A DNA stretch of 64,000 nt. Source: Lamellibrachia columna. Taxonomy: Eukaryota > Annelida > Polychaeta > Sabellida > Siboglinidae. Positions within the stretch are counted from its first letter, which is position 1, and each line of letters starts with the position of its first letter. The notes beneath the pieces are model-generated. The model ran no database searches. It was not told where the DNA came from and saw only the letters and a list, made by a program, of their open reading frames with translations. The stretch covers positions 1,400,132 through 1,464,131 of the forward strand of contig OY759271.1 in NCBI GenBank assembly GCA_963662155.1, read 5' to 3'. The position numbers and the translations under genes are program-made. Below are positions 11,801-26,800 of this stretch, one piece after another.

Positions 11801-14800
11801 ATGACCGTAGATGACAACAAGGCTGCAGTGACTGACACAGTGGAACATGCTCAACAACTCCTCGACAACAACCGAGAAGTGACCCGAGATGCAGGAGAGG
11901 AACAACAGTACCAGAGACTGCGCTTCAACACGTCTGACCTCAAAGTCAGATTTGAAGGGGTATGATAACAATATTAGCAAGAACATATCACATAATAGAG
12001 GGACTATCAGAGATAGTTTTACTATTGCAATAGTATCGCGATAGCTATTACAATACTATTGTGATAGTTTCATAGCTATCGCTACCACACATCACTGAAT
12101 AGCGAATAGCCAGTCCCATGCCATAATCCATGGATGGCGCCTTGGGGTAGTTGATTATAAGTGCTGAATCCATGCATGGTGCTACTCTAATCAACGATTG
12201 TTGATGTTAGGTTGATAAATAAATTAAATTATCCAAAATAGTGGAAAACATGTTTATTTCTATTATACAATGACACAAGTAGCCCTGCTGAATTGTTTTG
12301 CCAACTATCGTTACTATCAATAGTTCAGTGTACTGTCAATGATAACTATCGATTGTTCAATTTTCAATCGATAGTATTGCATCGTCACATTTGTCATTGA
12401 CTATTTGGCCAGTCTCTCCAGTGGCACTAGTTCCTGCCGAGTTCATATTTTCAAAGATGTGCAGCCTGTGACTATGCTCTCGTAGTGTGGGGCACTACGG
12501 CATAGTGGTTAGAACATCGGACTCTCAATCAAGAGAATCTGGGTTTAAATCCTCTTGCTGCCGTTTCAAAGCATGGACAATTTCGTTCACCCCCATTGCT
12601 CCAGTTCTCTAAACTGTATAAATTTGTACCTGGCTATAGACAGAGGTGGATATGTGAAATAAATTGTAGTTTTACTGAATGCTTCTCAGAGAAGTTGAGT
12701 TGGCACAGGAATGAACAGGACTGGATACCACGCTATATAAGAACGTATCTTTAAACAAACCGATTCTTGTGCAGGTGAGCAACCAGCTGGATTCGCGCAA
12801 GTCAATGCTGGATGGCATGATGGCCAGCATGGACTATTACAAGGACAAGCTCAACACCTTCAGTAACTGGACTGATGATGCCCAAGCACAAATCACCAGC
12901 ATGAAACAGACGGCCGCACTCAGTGATGACCTTGACACTGTGAAGCAGCAACTCCAGGTAGCCAGTTTCATTGGGTTTTATTTTCGACTGTAAATATGTG
13001 TTTAGAGCTTAGCAGACTTCAGGTCAATTACAGTGTAATTGGAATCAAAACATCAGTTCCAGTTTCGTAATTGGAATTGGTGTTTTGTTTTTGAAAAGTA
13101 ATTGGAACTGGTGAAAATGTAATTGGTATTTTCATTTACTTTTCAGTTACTTTTTCAGTTATGTCATGCAACTTCTTAACTCAAATTTAAATTAGTCACT
13201 ACAGATAATCAATAAAATATAATATGTTGCATATATCATATTATTGTATTTGCTTCTCAGTATGTTTGAAAATTTGCAGAAATTAAATAAAACTGCTCTA
13301 AAATAAATGTTATTCTTGGCATTGAATATTTCTATGGCTGCTCTGTTCACACTTTTATTTCGATATGGAATTTATAATTGGAATTAGTATTTTGTAATTG
13401 GTATTTTTGAGGTGGAATTGGAATTTGGTGTGTAATTGGAAGTTATATGATGTAACTGACCTTCTTGCACTTATATGTATTCACAATCATCAGGTCATAT
13501 TAAAACGTTGTTGCTGTGTTTGACTGCTACAGATCTGTTCCAGCAAAAACAGTATTTGATGACTTTTGCACAGAATTTGTACCTTAGGATCTTGATTCAT
13601 GGTCAAAGCAAAATGTTTAAAATGTTGGATGGTAACCTTAAAAATGGAATGTGTTTTTAGAAGAAGAAAAATGTGATGCACATAGCAAATGAAGCTGTAT
13701 AATTTTATTCTGTTCATGTAATTAAAAAAAAAATTAATTTATTTATTATGAAATTGAGTAAAAACAAAATTTTTCTAAATATTTTCATAAATATTGTGGT
13801 GTTCAATAGGATTTCACTGAGAATGCCATGGCCCAGGAAGATATGCTTCAAGCAATCGCCAAGATGGGACATCACGTGTTGGATGAGGCCAAGGTGTGTA
13901 TGTCTCGTTTGTCATGATGTCCGCTGTGGCAGTTGGGTTGGTGGTGGTGTTTGGCTCAGTTTCTTCTGTGGTGTTCACAATCACACAAGTGGCTGCAGTC
14001 TCTTTGATTTGCAGTCCTTTCTTCCATTCCTCAGATATCCTGGAAAATTACCTATATTTGAAAAAGTATGGAATATGTCAGAGCTTATTTTATTGGTCAA
14101 AATGTAGGTAATTTTCAAAGAAAACTGGTGTCTCAACATGATGTTATTGTCACTATGTAGTATCCGTAGTACAGGGTGATGTGCAGTTGTGTGTGCGCTT
14201 GCGTGCATGCATGCCAGACTACATGGTATGTATACTTAGAGATATCTGTACCAAAGTGGTTTGTACGAGTGTCACCTTTGTCATCATCATTGTCACCCAA
14301 GAGACGGTGATCATCATGTCTTCAATGTGAATCGCAGTGCATCAGATTATCCTGCCATTTTGCCATCAACCCGTCATTAGCGTACAGGTTTCTTCAATGA
14401 CATTTTTCCTACATGACTGCACTGAACAGTGCGTTCCAGTTCCTATGATGTGTCCATATTCAGCAAGAACAACAATCCAGACAAACTGTTGTGCAAACAA
14501 CATACAGCCATGAACTATATTGCTAAATGCAGTGGCTATTCGCCCAACCATTGTGCAAACAAGCCAGCAGATATTGCTTATTCGTCCAACCACTAACAGT
14601 TTCTCTATTGATAGTAACATATGGCGTAGTAATCACACAAAACATATATCTCACAAAACATGCATACGTTACTGAGCAGTGTATTGAAATAATTTGCTGT
14701 AAAATAGGCATCACATAAGTGTAATGCAAAACAGAAAGTGCACAAAACTAATTTTATAATGATATTATTGTAAGCAGATGCTAAATAAATGGATGCTAAA

Positions 14801-17800
14801 TAAGTGAATGCTAAATATGTGGATGATAAACAAGGGCGAATGTGAGCTTTAACCACATGGCAATTGGGACGCCTGGGCAGATAAGCTCGATTATAAGCCT
14901 TATCCGCACAACGGTTGGTCTTTGCCATTTCTAAAAGCCCTCGTTTAAACTGATCACCTCAGTAAACAACAAGAATAACAGCACCAATAACAATAAGACA
15001 AAATAATAACACCAAAAATGCAGTGGAAATACCTGCAATTACTCATGAATAATTACCTACTCTAGCTGGACAGACATCCATTGTACAGGTTGTTCTAAAA
15101 AGTCTTATGATACAGAAGAACCCCCACAGGGTGTAGTCAATATTGGGTTGCATACCGACAACATATTTGTGAATGGCATCTTCTTTGAGTGCTGAGACAT
15201 GTGACCCCCGAGTGAAGTAAATCAATGGCCAGTCGTAAGCTGTACACGATCCTTAGTCAGCACTGATAGAGGACATTCTTTGGTGGGGTAACTAGAGATA
15301 TCTTGTGATGTTATAGATACTGTTACTGATAACCTATTGAGATATTTGTGAAGCCTGCATCATGTTTCAACATGGAAACAATGCTACATGAATTTTATTT
15401 ATAATTATTAATGTGGTTTTTCTTCAGTAGAACTATAGAGAAGGCATTAAATTTACAAAATTAACTGAAATTATCAGCAATAAATATTATCAATGCTGCC
15501 ATTATTGTAAGGAAAATAAATTGATTGAAAAAGAATTATATAGATGATTTTATTTGAACATACAAGTTTGTTATTTTTTGTAAAATGGAAATCAGAACTG
15601 CACAGGAACATTTACATTATTGTGGCATGTTCATTAAAAACTTACCTGTTATGTTTTGTGGTCAGCCATTTACAAGGCATGTGTCCTGCATATGGATAGA
15701 GCTAGCTGTCTGGCAACATAGGGTTATACTCTTGTGTTATCAAGATGTGCATCATGACTGTGTGCGGTCAGGCATGTCGTGTCCTCTGGGTGGTTCTGCT
15801 CCACTCCACACTGCAGGTCACAGAGTGGGGCATGAGTCACTAACTGCCCTACTTGAGAAGTGGGGGGGGGGGGAATGTACAGTAATTGTGTACCTTTTGG
15901 TTGACTCTCAATTGACCCTTCATTAGTTAAACAAATATTTTTGTATTTAGAAGAAAAAAAATTTCTGTTAATTTTTCTGTTTAGTTTCATGGTTTAAAGA
16001 AACTAATGTTTTATATTGTTTGTGTTTATAACGGTAAGATGTGTCAGACATGATGTTACTTGTAACAATGGATAGGTGGTCAGCATTCTTGCTCTGTACA
16101 TGTCATAATGTCAGGTGAAACGGTAATTACAGTTATCTTCATAGTTCACTTATGTTACTCTGGCATTACAATGACCTAGATTCCGCTCACGATTACTTTC
16201 ATGTACCATAATTATAGCTATAGCTATTTAGATAACACAACCCTGTAATGCAAACTTCTAAATATTGTTGTAAATTATATCTGCATACTCATTGTGTACA
16301 AGTTAAGATCAATGCACAAGAGAGTTGATACAAAATGTAAGACTAGTAAGACTGATAACAGTGCGGAGCGGTTGTCTAATGGTTAGAGCACCCACCTGTC
16401 GATCAAGAGGACGGTAGTTCAATTCCACATCCGCCATTTCGAAGTGGAAAAAACTTGTGAAATGGAAAACCCTGTGATGGACTCACTAACTCTAGACAAG
16501 GATAAATAAACCCTCAGCACAATATCTTAAAAGGACTGCTTGGTAATTATCCAGACCCAGACCAACTCTTTCAATGCAACGAGGTACGAGTCATTTGTGG
16601 GACTACCACCTAAAAGGCAAATGATGGAAAGAGTTGTATGTGAACAAACCAAGGGATGTAAAAATATTAAACAAATTAGATGACCACTACATGTGTGGAC
16701 AAGAAAGCATGCCGGTTAGAATGCCAGACTCTCAATCGAGAGAACCCGGTTTCAAATCCCGCTGCGGTCGCTTCGAACGTTTGGCAAATTTGATCACCCC
16801 ACGTTGCCACAGTTCACTCAGCTGTATAAATGAGTACCTGGCAATACAGACAGTGGTGGATATGTGAATGAATAGTCTTCGCGCAGAAATTGCAGCATGG
16901 CTGAAAGCTTCCCAGAGGATTTGATATGGTCTTGGAATGAACAGGTCTGCCAGGGGGTGAAGTGTAAAGCGCTTTGAGCAGTCCTAAGAACTGGATACAG
17001 CACTATATAAGAACTGACCTTTACCTTTTTTACATTGGGACATTGGGCAGACGTTGCTGTTGGATGAACAGGTAATGCCTTCTCTTGCAAGTGCCAAGCC
17101 ACAGAAGAGTAACAAATATTCAACGTTTGCGTGACCCCATCAAAAAATGCACAGGTTTAACAACACTAGACGTTAAATTAGATTGACAGTAGACAACGAA
17201 ACTAAGACTATGTCCATAGGTCGTACTTCCATCTACTGATTTAAAGCAGTTTACCATTGTCACTCGCCAGTGTCTGAGTACACAAACGTGATCCTAGTCA
17301 TACAATACAGTGACATCTTGCAGCCAACATAGCATTAATTTTTATCATTGATACAGATGCAGAATCGGTTGCTTCTTCAACAAAACGAACAGCTACCACT
17401 CTTGGTCTTAAACTACTATGGGATGCTTATGTTGGCTTGTTGCTGCTGTTCTCGGTATGGGGACTATCCACAAGGTATTGCACATCTCGCGCGCCTTCTG
17501 TTCACCTTTGACAATTACCTAGCGATACATTCATAGTCTTATTCAAGGCGGCATGTCGTACACCGTCATTCAGCACCTAGCTGAGACGATCAGCCCGAAT
17601 AATGCAGTATTGAAGGAAGACGAGAGAAGCTGATCACTGATAGATGGTAGAGACGCATGGCTCTGTCCAGGACGCGTCCAGGACTGTGTCCTCGGCCGAT
17701 GAAAAGAAACGCCCGATGACATTTGGTTTTAGGACAACAGTTGAAGCCAAAATAGCTTTTTGTATGTCGACTATCGGATTTACAGAAATCTCACGCGGCG

Positions 17801-20800
17801 CCAGACGTTGTGTATAAAACAAAGATGGTTCTCTTACTTCAGCGGCACTACGCACTCTGGTCAAACTTTATGATTATGATATTACCTGATGCCAGCTCGA
17901 TATGTAACTGGTTCTTGGCATTTTCTCCACAAGCTGCCTGCGTTGCATCTCGCGAGTACTTTGATACAGCTGACAGAGTTACGGTAACAAACTTCACAAT
18001 ACGGCGAGTCTAGCCTAGGCTGAGTCGTGCTACGAAGCGTCGATATCGCCAGAGGATCGCAAGCTTAAGGTCTGTGCCAAGCGCCGCGGGCGTTGTTTGC
18101 CTAGCGATAGAATCAGACAAGTCCACAATAACCGATCGTATGCATCGTGTTATAGCTGTCGTTAAAACTCGTCATGCCTCATGGTCTTAGATATTGACTT
18201 TTTTTAATGCCGTATGCTGCCACCGGCGGCTGTAGCGACAAGACGTGTAAGGTACTTCTTCGTAGTTTGTCATGCTAGACTCGCTTATAAATAAAAATCC
18301 TTCGTGGTGTGATCCTCCCCCATTAAGTTAACAATTAGTTTTGGCAAAACAGTGAACGCTATGCGCCATTTGTCTACATTCGCCTCTTTATCTGCGGTTT
18401 TACCGCAGGCTTTTTCCGACTGGAAAGCAACTTCGATTATGATCCAACAGTTGACAGTTTTTACAGAAAATACTCGAACCGATGACGTGGACGACGTCGA
18501 TCGACGTCTACAACTTCGGTTTCTTGATGATCTGGAGAAAGTTTTGTAAACCGTTGACGTGTTCTGCGTTCCACATTTTTTCACCGCGAACAGAACAAAA
18601 CATTGGTAGATAACTGTAGGCCTACTTGGAAAACAGGCAGTGCTAGATCGCGCCTCGGATCGCAACGTCGTCTGCTCGGTGGTTACACGCGCGCGCTATC
18701 GGCGGTGCTATCGATGCCCGAGGCCAGCTCCACCTCGGCATCAATCACTCCGGCGTTGACCCACGTCGACCTCCGTACCAGATCGCTTCTGATTCACCTA
18801 TTCACGTTTGTCAACCGCGCGGTACTTGGAATGTCGTGGGTCCCTACTGCCGCTAGCCTCTATCGGGAACGGTCAACGAAACGTCAGTAGTGAAACGTTA
18901 TTCAGCCACGCGTAACTGAAGTTTCTGGTAGGTTGTTAGTATATGTTTATTAGTTTTCCTGCACGAGTGGAACATATGTTGGTTGTTCTTGAGTTAAAAA
19001 CGGATTCTGCGAGCGAGCAACACGACACCGGTGTCCCCAGTCAGTGTATTACTGGTGTGGACGTGCGTAGAATTGTACCTTGATTTTCTGTCTTACTACT
19101 AAATGTCCTCCAACGCAGAGTTGCGACATCGATAAATTTGTATCGTTCTAACGTAATTTGGATGGATTCATGGCTATTTGAGGTCAAGATTTATACCTTT
19201 AGGGCGAAGGTAGTCACTCGTCACACTTGATTGCACAGCTCTTAGAGATGCCGTTTAATTCCTGTTTAATACACACTTAGGCCACCTACAGCACTGGTAC
19301 AATATTGTCCGCTCAGCTTGGGGTACTCGCAATACACAGCATAGCAATTGTAGGGTGTATTTCCCCTTATGGTGTTTATTCGTGAAGTTTTGCCGTTTAG
19401 TTGTTGTGGTGAGTGGATTTACAGCAAAGCAGGAGTTATATATGTAGTGACCTAATATTTTTTAGTTTCATACAGCTTATCATTTATGCAGATGTGTTCA
19501 TAAAGTCAGTAATAACAGATTGGTTATGTTCATAACAATAACTGACAACCTTGGACTCTAATAATCATGCCCAGTTATTTTCTTAGTGTACATATAATTT
19601 ACTATACCATATGTGTTTGTTTATTATACATATTTGTTTCTTATTACAATTTATACTCAATAAATGTTGTGCATTACTAAAGCATACTTTCTGCACCATG
19701 TGATGAAACATATAATTAATGTATTCATAATGATATTTATCATTGAATAAACAAAAAGAATTCAAAAGAACAGTGTACTAAACAGTGTAGTAAACAGTGT
19801 ACTATAAACAGTGTACTAAACAGTGTACTAAACAGTGTACTAAACAGATAAAGAATACGAAGCACGCAGTACAGTGTTATGAAGAGTGAATACATGAGAC
19901 AGTCGGGACCAAGTATGTAGATCATTGCCTTGATGGAATGTCAACATGGGCAATAGTTGTCTGATGCTTTAAAATATAGACAACGTGTAATAAATCCGTA
20001 AAAAAGCACTAAGTATCATTAATATCATACAGAATACAATATGTCAATGACATAACTTTTATAGCGCCTAAATACTGAGGGACCTGAGTTCATAAGTGTA
20101 ACACACCAAAATTACTAAGCATGATATCATGAACAGGGACGTGCAAAAATCAGCATCAGATATGATGTATTACTAACACCTAATAGATACAGTGGATACT
20201 TACGGTTTTGGTCGTTTTGTTTCTATCAGAAATTCAAGAAGGAGAAGAAGGCGTTTAGCAGGAACGTTCAGAGCAAGAACGAGGTGTCTTCATCGTCTGA
20301 GGAGGACGAAGTCGATGACGGTTCAGTGATTGAGGAAGAGATAGAGGAGGCTGATAACAAACTCAAGGTGAGGGCAGTTAGGCATATCCTCTCAACCAAA
20401 TCTGTATGAACATTGAACTCCTTTCCAAGTTTTATAGTAGCTATTTCTTGTTTCACATAGTCACCATGGTCTCTGTGCTAAGGGGCATGTGTAAACATCA
20501 TTTCATACAAGTCCTGTCTTTGGCCTGTCAATCAAATTTATATGAACATCCTTCCAAGATAACATTTTTGTAACTTCTTTTTTTGTGACACGTAATAACC
20601 ATGGCCAAGGAGTTCATGTAAACATCATCCTGTGCCACTTTTTCTTGTATTCTGTTTTTCTCATGCTGTTTATTAATTTATTAATTTTTTTGGCATTTTC
20701 ATAACTATCTACCTGATTTTGTTTCTTAGTCAGTTTTGTCCAGTCACCATCTGTTTTTCACGTTTTACAGAAAGCAAATGGAATATTATTGTTGTGCAAC

Positions 20801-23800
20801 AATTCTGTCTTGATATTATTTCAGTACATTATATGTGTTAGATGTATTATCTATTTGGGTGAACTTTATAGAATTTGTCTTTTTGAGAACCTGCTGCAAT
20901 CCTTCCTTGATGTATTGATTGCTTTAGTAATAGCAGCATATGAAGTGTTTATCAGCAAAAAGTTTCATTTTGGTTTTGTGCTGCCATCTAGTTGATAGTG
21001 GTGGAGGTAAAAATATTTTGCAGAAAAACATGTTATATGCCATGCTATTGATTGATGAAATAATGGTTTTCTTATCTATCACTTAGCTATATACAATATA
21101 AATCATGATTTATCTCAAAACACACAAATTAAATATAACATGTTTTACAGATAAACACTTTGTGCATTATCCCTGCCACTGATGACAGGTCTACTTCTCC
21201 TTTTAGTCTGTCCTTGCGGAATGCACTGACTTCATGGCCAAGCTCACGGACACCGCCTCCAAGAACAAGCAGTACAACTTACTCAAGTCCAACCTGACAC
21301 AATGGCTGCCGGAGATGGCCGATCGCGTCGACCAGTGCATCGACAGCATTGCTCCAGGAGAGGACCCAAAGCACCATATGGATGAGTTGAAGGCCATCAC
21401 TGCCGATGTTGTAGCTGAGGGCAAGCTGATGGAAGACCTGCGTAAGGTTGGGCAAGACCTTGTTGACATCCTCGAGGAGTTGAACTGTAAGGATTCGCCA
21501 AAGGCTATTGAGATTCAGGAGACAGTCGCAGACCTGCAGAATCAGTATGACGCCATTCAGCAGGTTCTGGCCGATAAGCAGCAGAACGTGAATGCCGTCG
21601 TAGTCCAGTCACAGGACGCAGAGTACAACCTCCAGGTGATGTTCGACTGGGTTAATGAGAAGCAGGGCTTGTTCGATAACATGCAGCCGGTGAGCCTTGA
21701 TAAGGATGTTCTCAATGAACAGATGAGGATGCATCGGGTTATTGCTTCGGAGATTGAGAATCACAAGTCGCAGGTGGATTCTGTAAGCGAGCAGTGCGAG
21801 GCATACCCAGCGACGCAGAGCCAGGTGGCGCAACTGTGGGATGCGTTTGACGAGCTGGTGTCTCGCAGCGAGGAGCGAGGGGAAGACCTCGACAGCGTCG
21901 TTCACAAACTCGCTACTCTGCATGGCAACGTCAACCAGCTGGAGTCGTGGATCGCGAACACCGTGCGCTCGTTGAAGAGGGAGAGTAGCGATTTCGACCA
22001 TGGATCCATCAAGGTGAGGGTCTATTAATCTATCTAGTCATCCAGACAACGGGTCCCATAACATATTTTTTACAATACTTCTCCATTACTTTTTCAAGTT
22101 CAGTAACTAAATTAAAATGAAGTAGTTTTGGATGAATTGAGTGCCATCTCCATAGTCTTTTCTGTCCAGGCTTTGGTTGCCAAGTAACCAGCTCCCTCAC
22201 CACTTATTTACTTCTGGAACAGTGATCTGCAAATTTGCAGGTCATTGGCAAGGTGACTGTCATTGTCTTATAAGTGTTAGGATCAATGAACATATTTCTT
22301 AATCATATCATGGAAGTCATTCAGTGGACACTCAATAGACATACTGCTGTGATTGTCAGACTGGCTGTTAGCATGCTGCACTGCCAGGTGACATAATGGT
22401 AAAGTTTCATGCATCAAGGAGTTTGTCTGTTGTCTCTAGAGCCTTTCAGGATATATCATGCTGCAGACCACACTGTTATCTGGGTGTCCAAAAAACGAAT
22501 GTAGACTGTAGTACTTAGTAGTCAAAGTTTGTATAATTGTTTGTTGAGTTCAAGTTTGGTGATATGAACCACAGTACATTCTTTGCATTTCTTTAATCAG
22601 TTTTGACATCTTTGTGATGATTGTCCTAAAGTTAGTTGGCATTCGTCCACACCCCTTGGTAGTTTGGACTAAACATGAACCGTATCAGCAGTACCCTACA
22701 AAAATGCAACCCTGGCAATGTTATGGAGTAGAACACTTTTGGGAAGTGACACTTTGAAAGAAGATGAAGACTAGGTGCACTACAGTAGTGGGTAGACTGG
22801 TTAGCTGTCATGTGTCATGGAATCATGGGGGTTGGTACATCCAGTAAGTGCATTCCAAAGACATTTATAACATGTGTCAATGTGTGTTCACATATTGTCC
22901 AGTGTCACTGATGCGGTAACATCAAACACCTTTAGTGAGAAATGGTTTTATCGAATTCGGAAGTGTTTATTTAACGTAAAAAGAGAGCATAACATGGTCA
23001 CAGTTAGTTAGCATTCAAAACAATTTCTTTCATAAAATTACTAAATATAAATTCTTATATATATTCTTATATAAATTCTCTCTAATGATGAACAATTAAT
23101 CATCCTGATAATCTGTTATCACTTATGATTCTTTCGTCTGACAGCTGTTTCATCTCAGAAAATTTGCCTTGTCATTTAGATTATTTTAGCTGTGTATAAC
23201 TATTCATAATTAGTCGGCCTATTGTTTGTATTTACACAAGCAGACATCAGCCATCACCAATAAACCAACATTAACATTGATGAAAGCACACACTTACTGA
23301 GAGCAGATCAGTGGAAATTCACTGACAACAAGTGTCCTTTTGCATTTAGTAATGGGTAATACTATGGGAATACGCAGGGTGGAGGGAGTAAATCAGAATG
23401 ACTAGGGACAAATTACAGTACTTGTGGCAACTTCCCATGTTGGTTTGTTAGAAATGTCCTCATCTGAGGAACAAATGCAGGAGTGCGTCACCTTGCTGTG
23501 TCATGACAATTAAATCTAATTCGATATAAGAATCCAATCAAAATAAAGGGAGTGCTGATGGACACCCTTCGATCCACCTATGCTGTTAGTGTTAGGTCTG
23601 TTGAAAACAATACAATTTCACCATCACTTAAAGACTCATCTTTTTAACTAGCATATTCATCCATCTCACAATGCCTTGCCCTTATGTTATGTAACTTGTG
23701 ACAATTGTAGAAACGATGCACGACGTTGTGAACAACGGTACGTAATTGTATAGCATCGCGGACAATTGTACATAATAACTACAAATGGTAATTTGATTGT

Positions 23801-26800
23801 TAATAGACAGGGTAATGTCGGGGTGAAATAAAAAAATAAAACTGCTAACCTGACCGTGGGGTCGTAGATGAATCCCTGAAAGTTTGGTGCCCGAAATGCA
23901 AAGTGTCTAGGAGGAGCAACATAACATAGATACAAACATACACTTGCTGGAATGTACTATAGTAGGTCCTTACCCATGTACAGGACAAGATTGAGAATCT
24001 GTATCGCCAGAAACAGAAGAAACAGGGAGACTTGGACAACATCAAGGTGACAGGCAAGGACCTGATAGACAACCCAAACACCAGTGACAAGAACCGGCTC
24101 CGACAGACCCTGGCAGCCATACAGACCAACTGGCATGACCTGACAGAACTTCTTGTGCAGATGATTTCATTCACTGTGAGTATTGTCTGACTTTAACCTA
24201 CCCATGAGTGTCTTTGATGGTCTTTATCATGAGGAGGGTGATGGTGACATGTAACCAGAGCCTCAGTTAGGCTGTTGACGTCTCCTTGCAATCTCTCCAG
24301 CCACTTCGAGTCCACCGTCTGTCCAGTGCTTGATGTTGTCAATCCAGCCCATTTTTCTGTGAGTGTCACCGTATTGGCTTAGACCACTGTGAGTGTCTAA
24401 GTGATGGTCTAGGCCACCGTGAGTGTCTATGTGATAGTCTAGGCCACTTAGTATCTCTGTGATGGCTTAGGCCACTGTGAGTGTCTATGTGATGAACTTT
24501 GCCACTGTGAGTGTCTCTGATGGTCTAGGCCACAGTGAGTGTCTCTGATGGTCTAGGCCACAGTGAGTGTCTCTGATGGTCTAGGCCACTGTGTCTCAGT
24601 GATGGTCTAGGCAACTGTGAGTGTCTCTGTGATGTTCTAAGTCACTGTGAATGTCTCTGCGATGTTTTAGGCCACTGTGAGTGCCTCTGTGATGGCTTAC
24701 GTCACTGTGTCTCTGTGATGGTCTAGGCCACAGTGTATGTCTCAGTGATGTTTTAGGCCACTGTGTCTATGTGGTGGTGACCACTATGAGTGTCTGAGTA
24801 ATGGTCTAGGCCACTCAGCGTGTTTGTGATAGTTTAGTTCTCTTTAGACACTTTCCCATAAATGACCAAATGATTTGTGTGTTAGCCTTTATTGTAGTGG
24901 CTGCATATGTGTTTGGATCTATAAATAGGGTCGTCTTTCCTAAATAACTCTGTCTATTCTTTAGTGGACTCACGAATTGCTGGGTTTACAGGCAGCGATC
25001 ATTTCCAATTGGCATTACTTGACCATTTGAATTGTCACATTTTCTTGCAAAGGTAAACAAAATAATCAACAGGACTGGACACTGGCCAATCCATTGTCAT
25101 TTCATGTGACCTGAATCCATAAAATTATAATGAAGGCTGAATGTGGAAGACAGTGGAATTGTAAACAGCTCAGGTGAAATGGTGAGACACCTGGACTAGG
25201 TGATCACAAAGGACTTGGTCATTGAGGCAGTCAAGCTGGTGACATATTGACCATGACTTGCAGGCCCTGAGAGAGATTGATGACCTTCTGAAGTATCTTG
25301 ATCGAGCGGAGAACGAGATCAACACAGCCGAGCCAATCAGCACTGACCCGGAGATATTGACCATCCAGCTAAGAGATCATAAGGTACAGCCCTCTGGCAT
25401 CATATGCAAATCTGAATGTTGTGTTACCCTAGCTGAGGGACAATCTCAATTATCACGATCTCTTATTTAGTTATTTTTAAACTATATATTATATATTTTT
25501 TAGTTATTTATATTTTTAATGTGTGTGTATGTTTGTTAGCCTGAAATAAAAGTATTTATTTTCAAAACATTTTAGGCACTACACAAAAAAGTAATTTAAC
25601 CCCAGACCCCCCTTTCCCCCACTACATGGAACTTTAGAATTATCACACTGACCTGTGTGCTACTTTGGCAGCTTTGTAGTCACCAGGTGGTGCTTTAGCC
25701 GTCATAATACTAAACTGTCTACATGCGCCTAAAGTCAACACCCTTGTGAGCTGTGATCGGGGGATATTTATCAAGTATTTGGAGTGGTCAGCTCCTTGAG
25801 CTGACCTAACCACCACTGACCGACTACCAAATAAAATTAGTCTACTGTGCAAAAATTGCCGGTGTGTGTGTTAGTTAGACAGTATAAAATCTATGCAACT
25901 ACGTTTTGCATATTATACACAGCATCTGAGATAAAATTAAAAAAAAATTCCTATCTTTTGTTCTCTGATCAAAGATTTCATTTATTGTTGATAGCTTAGA
26001 GTTTGCTATGAATGTGTGTAGCTAAATTCCTTGTATTGGTCACTTGTCATTTGTTATGTTTTACACTAGGCTCTGCTCTTATGATATATTGTATAATTTT
26101 TTTATATTTAGGGAGACTATTAGAGCATGACACCCCTTTGGCTTTGGGATAAGAATTTTTCATGAATAAACTGTGATGCAAATGGCAAACTAATTGGTGA
26201 TTAAGCTTTGGTCTGCCTTTCCGAGATCCTAAGTATGCCCCCAGAACATCCTCTTAATTAGACTGCCAGTGTGTGTTTTTACACAAATTATTTTGTACAT
26301 TAACAGTTTGTCTTTAATTTACGTAAAAGACTAGTCTTTGACTCTACCAGGCCATCTGATGAATTTGGTAAGTCAGATCATGATATGTATGTCATCGTCA
26401 ATAGTAACATTATCATAGCTTAAATTAAATTCTGCATCAAAACTTGTGAATTTTTTTTATTGTTTTCAGTATCTTCGTCTAATTATGATGATAATGAGGT
26501 ATATCAAACTATGTACATCTATTTCTACTTATAAAATAGATATGCTCTTTAACAAAATCCCATATTTGTAATGATGATATGTAAATAGTTTTAATTTTGT
26601 TTGTTATATCAGGGGTTCCTAAACTGGAGGCTGGGGACACTTGAAGGGGGGTCGTGTAGCTTTAGAGAGTCCTCCACAAACATACAAATTTATTTTAGAA
26701 TGGCACATTTTGTGTGAAACACAAAGCTGGTGACCCCAGCTTGAAGACAGTTATGTTAGGCAGAGACCTTGTGTTGAGAAGGATTGGGAATCCCTAACCT

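Larger units (their letters stand above)
13894..20229 (+). other. Largest intron (intron 9), 6.3 kb
   Basis: No further rod exon is recognised. From 5' to 3' it holds plain AT-rich sequence, two tRNA-derived SINEs (16360-16440 and 16700-17025), a CpG-rich block (about 17430-19090), then AT-rich sequence with a small AACAGTGTACTA tandem repeat (19765-19850). Confidence 0.6.
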
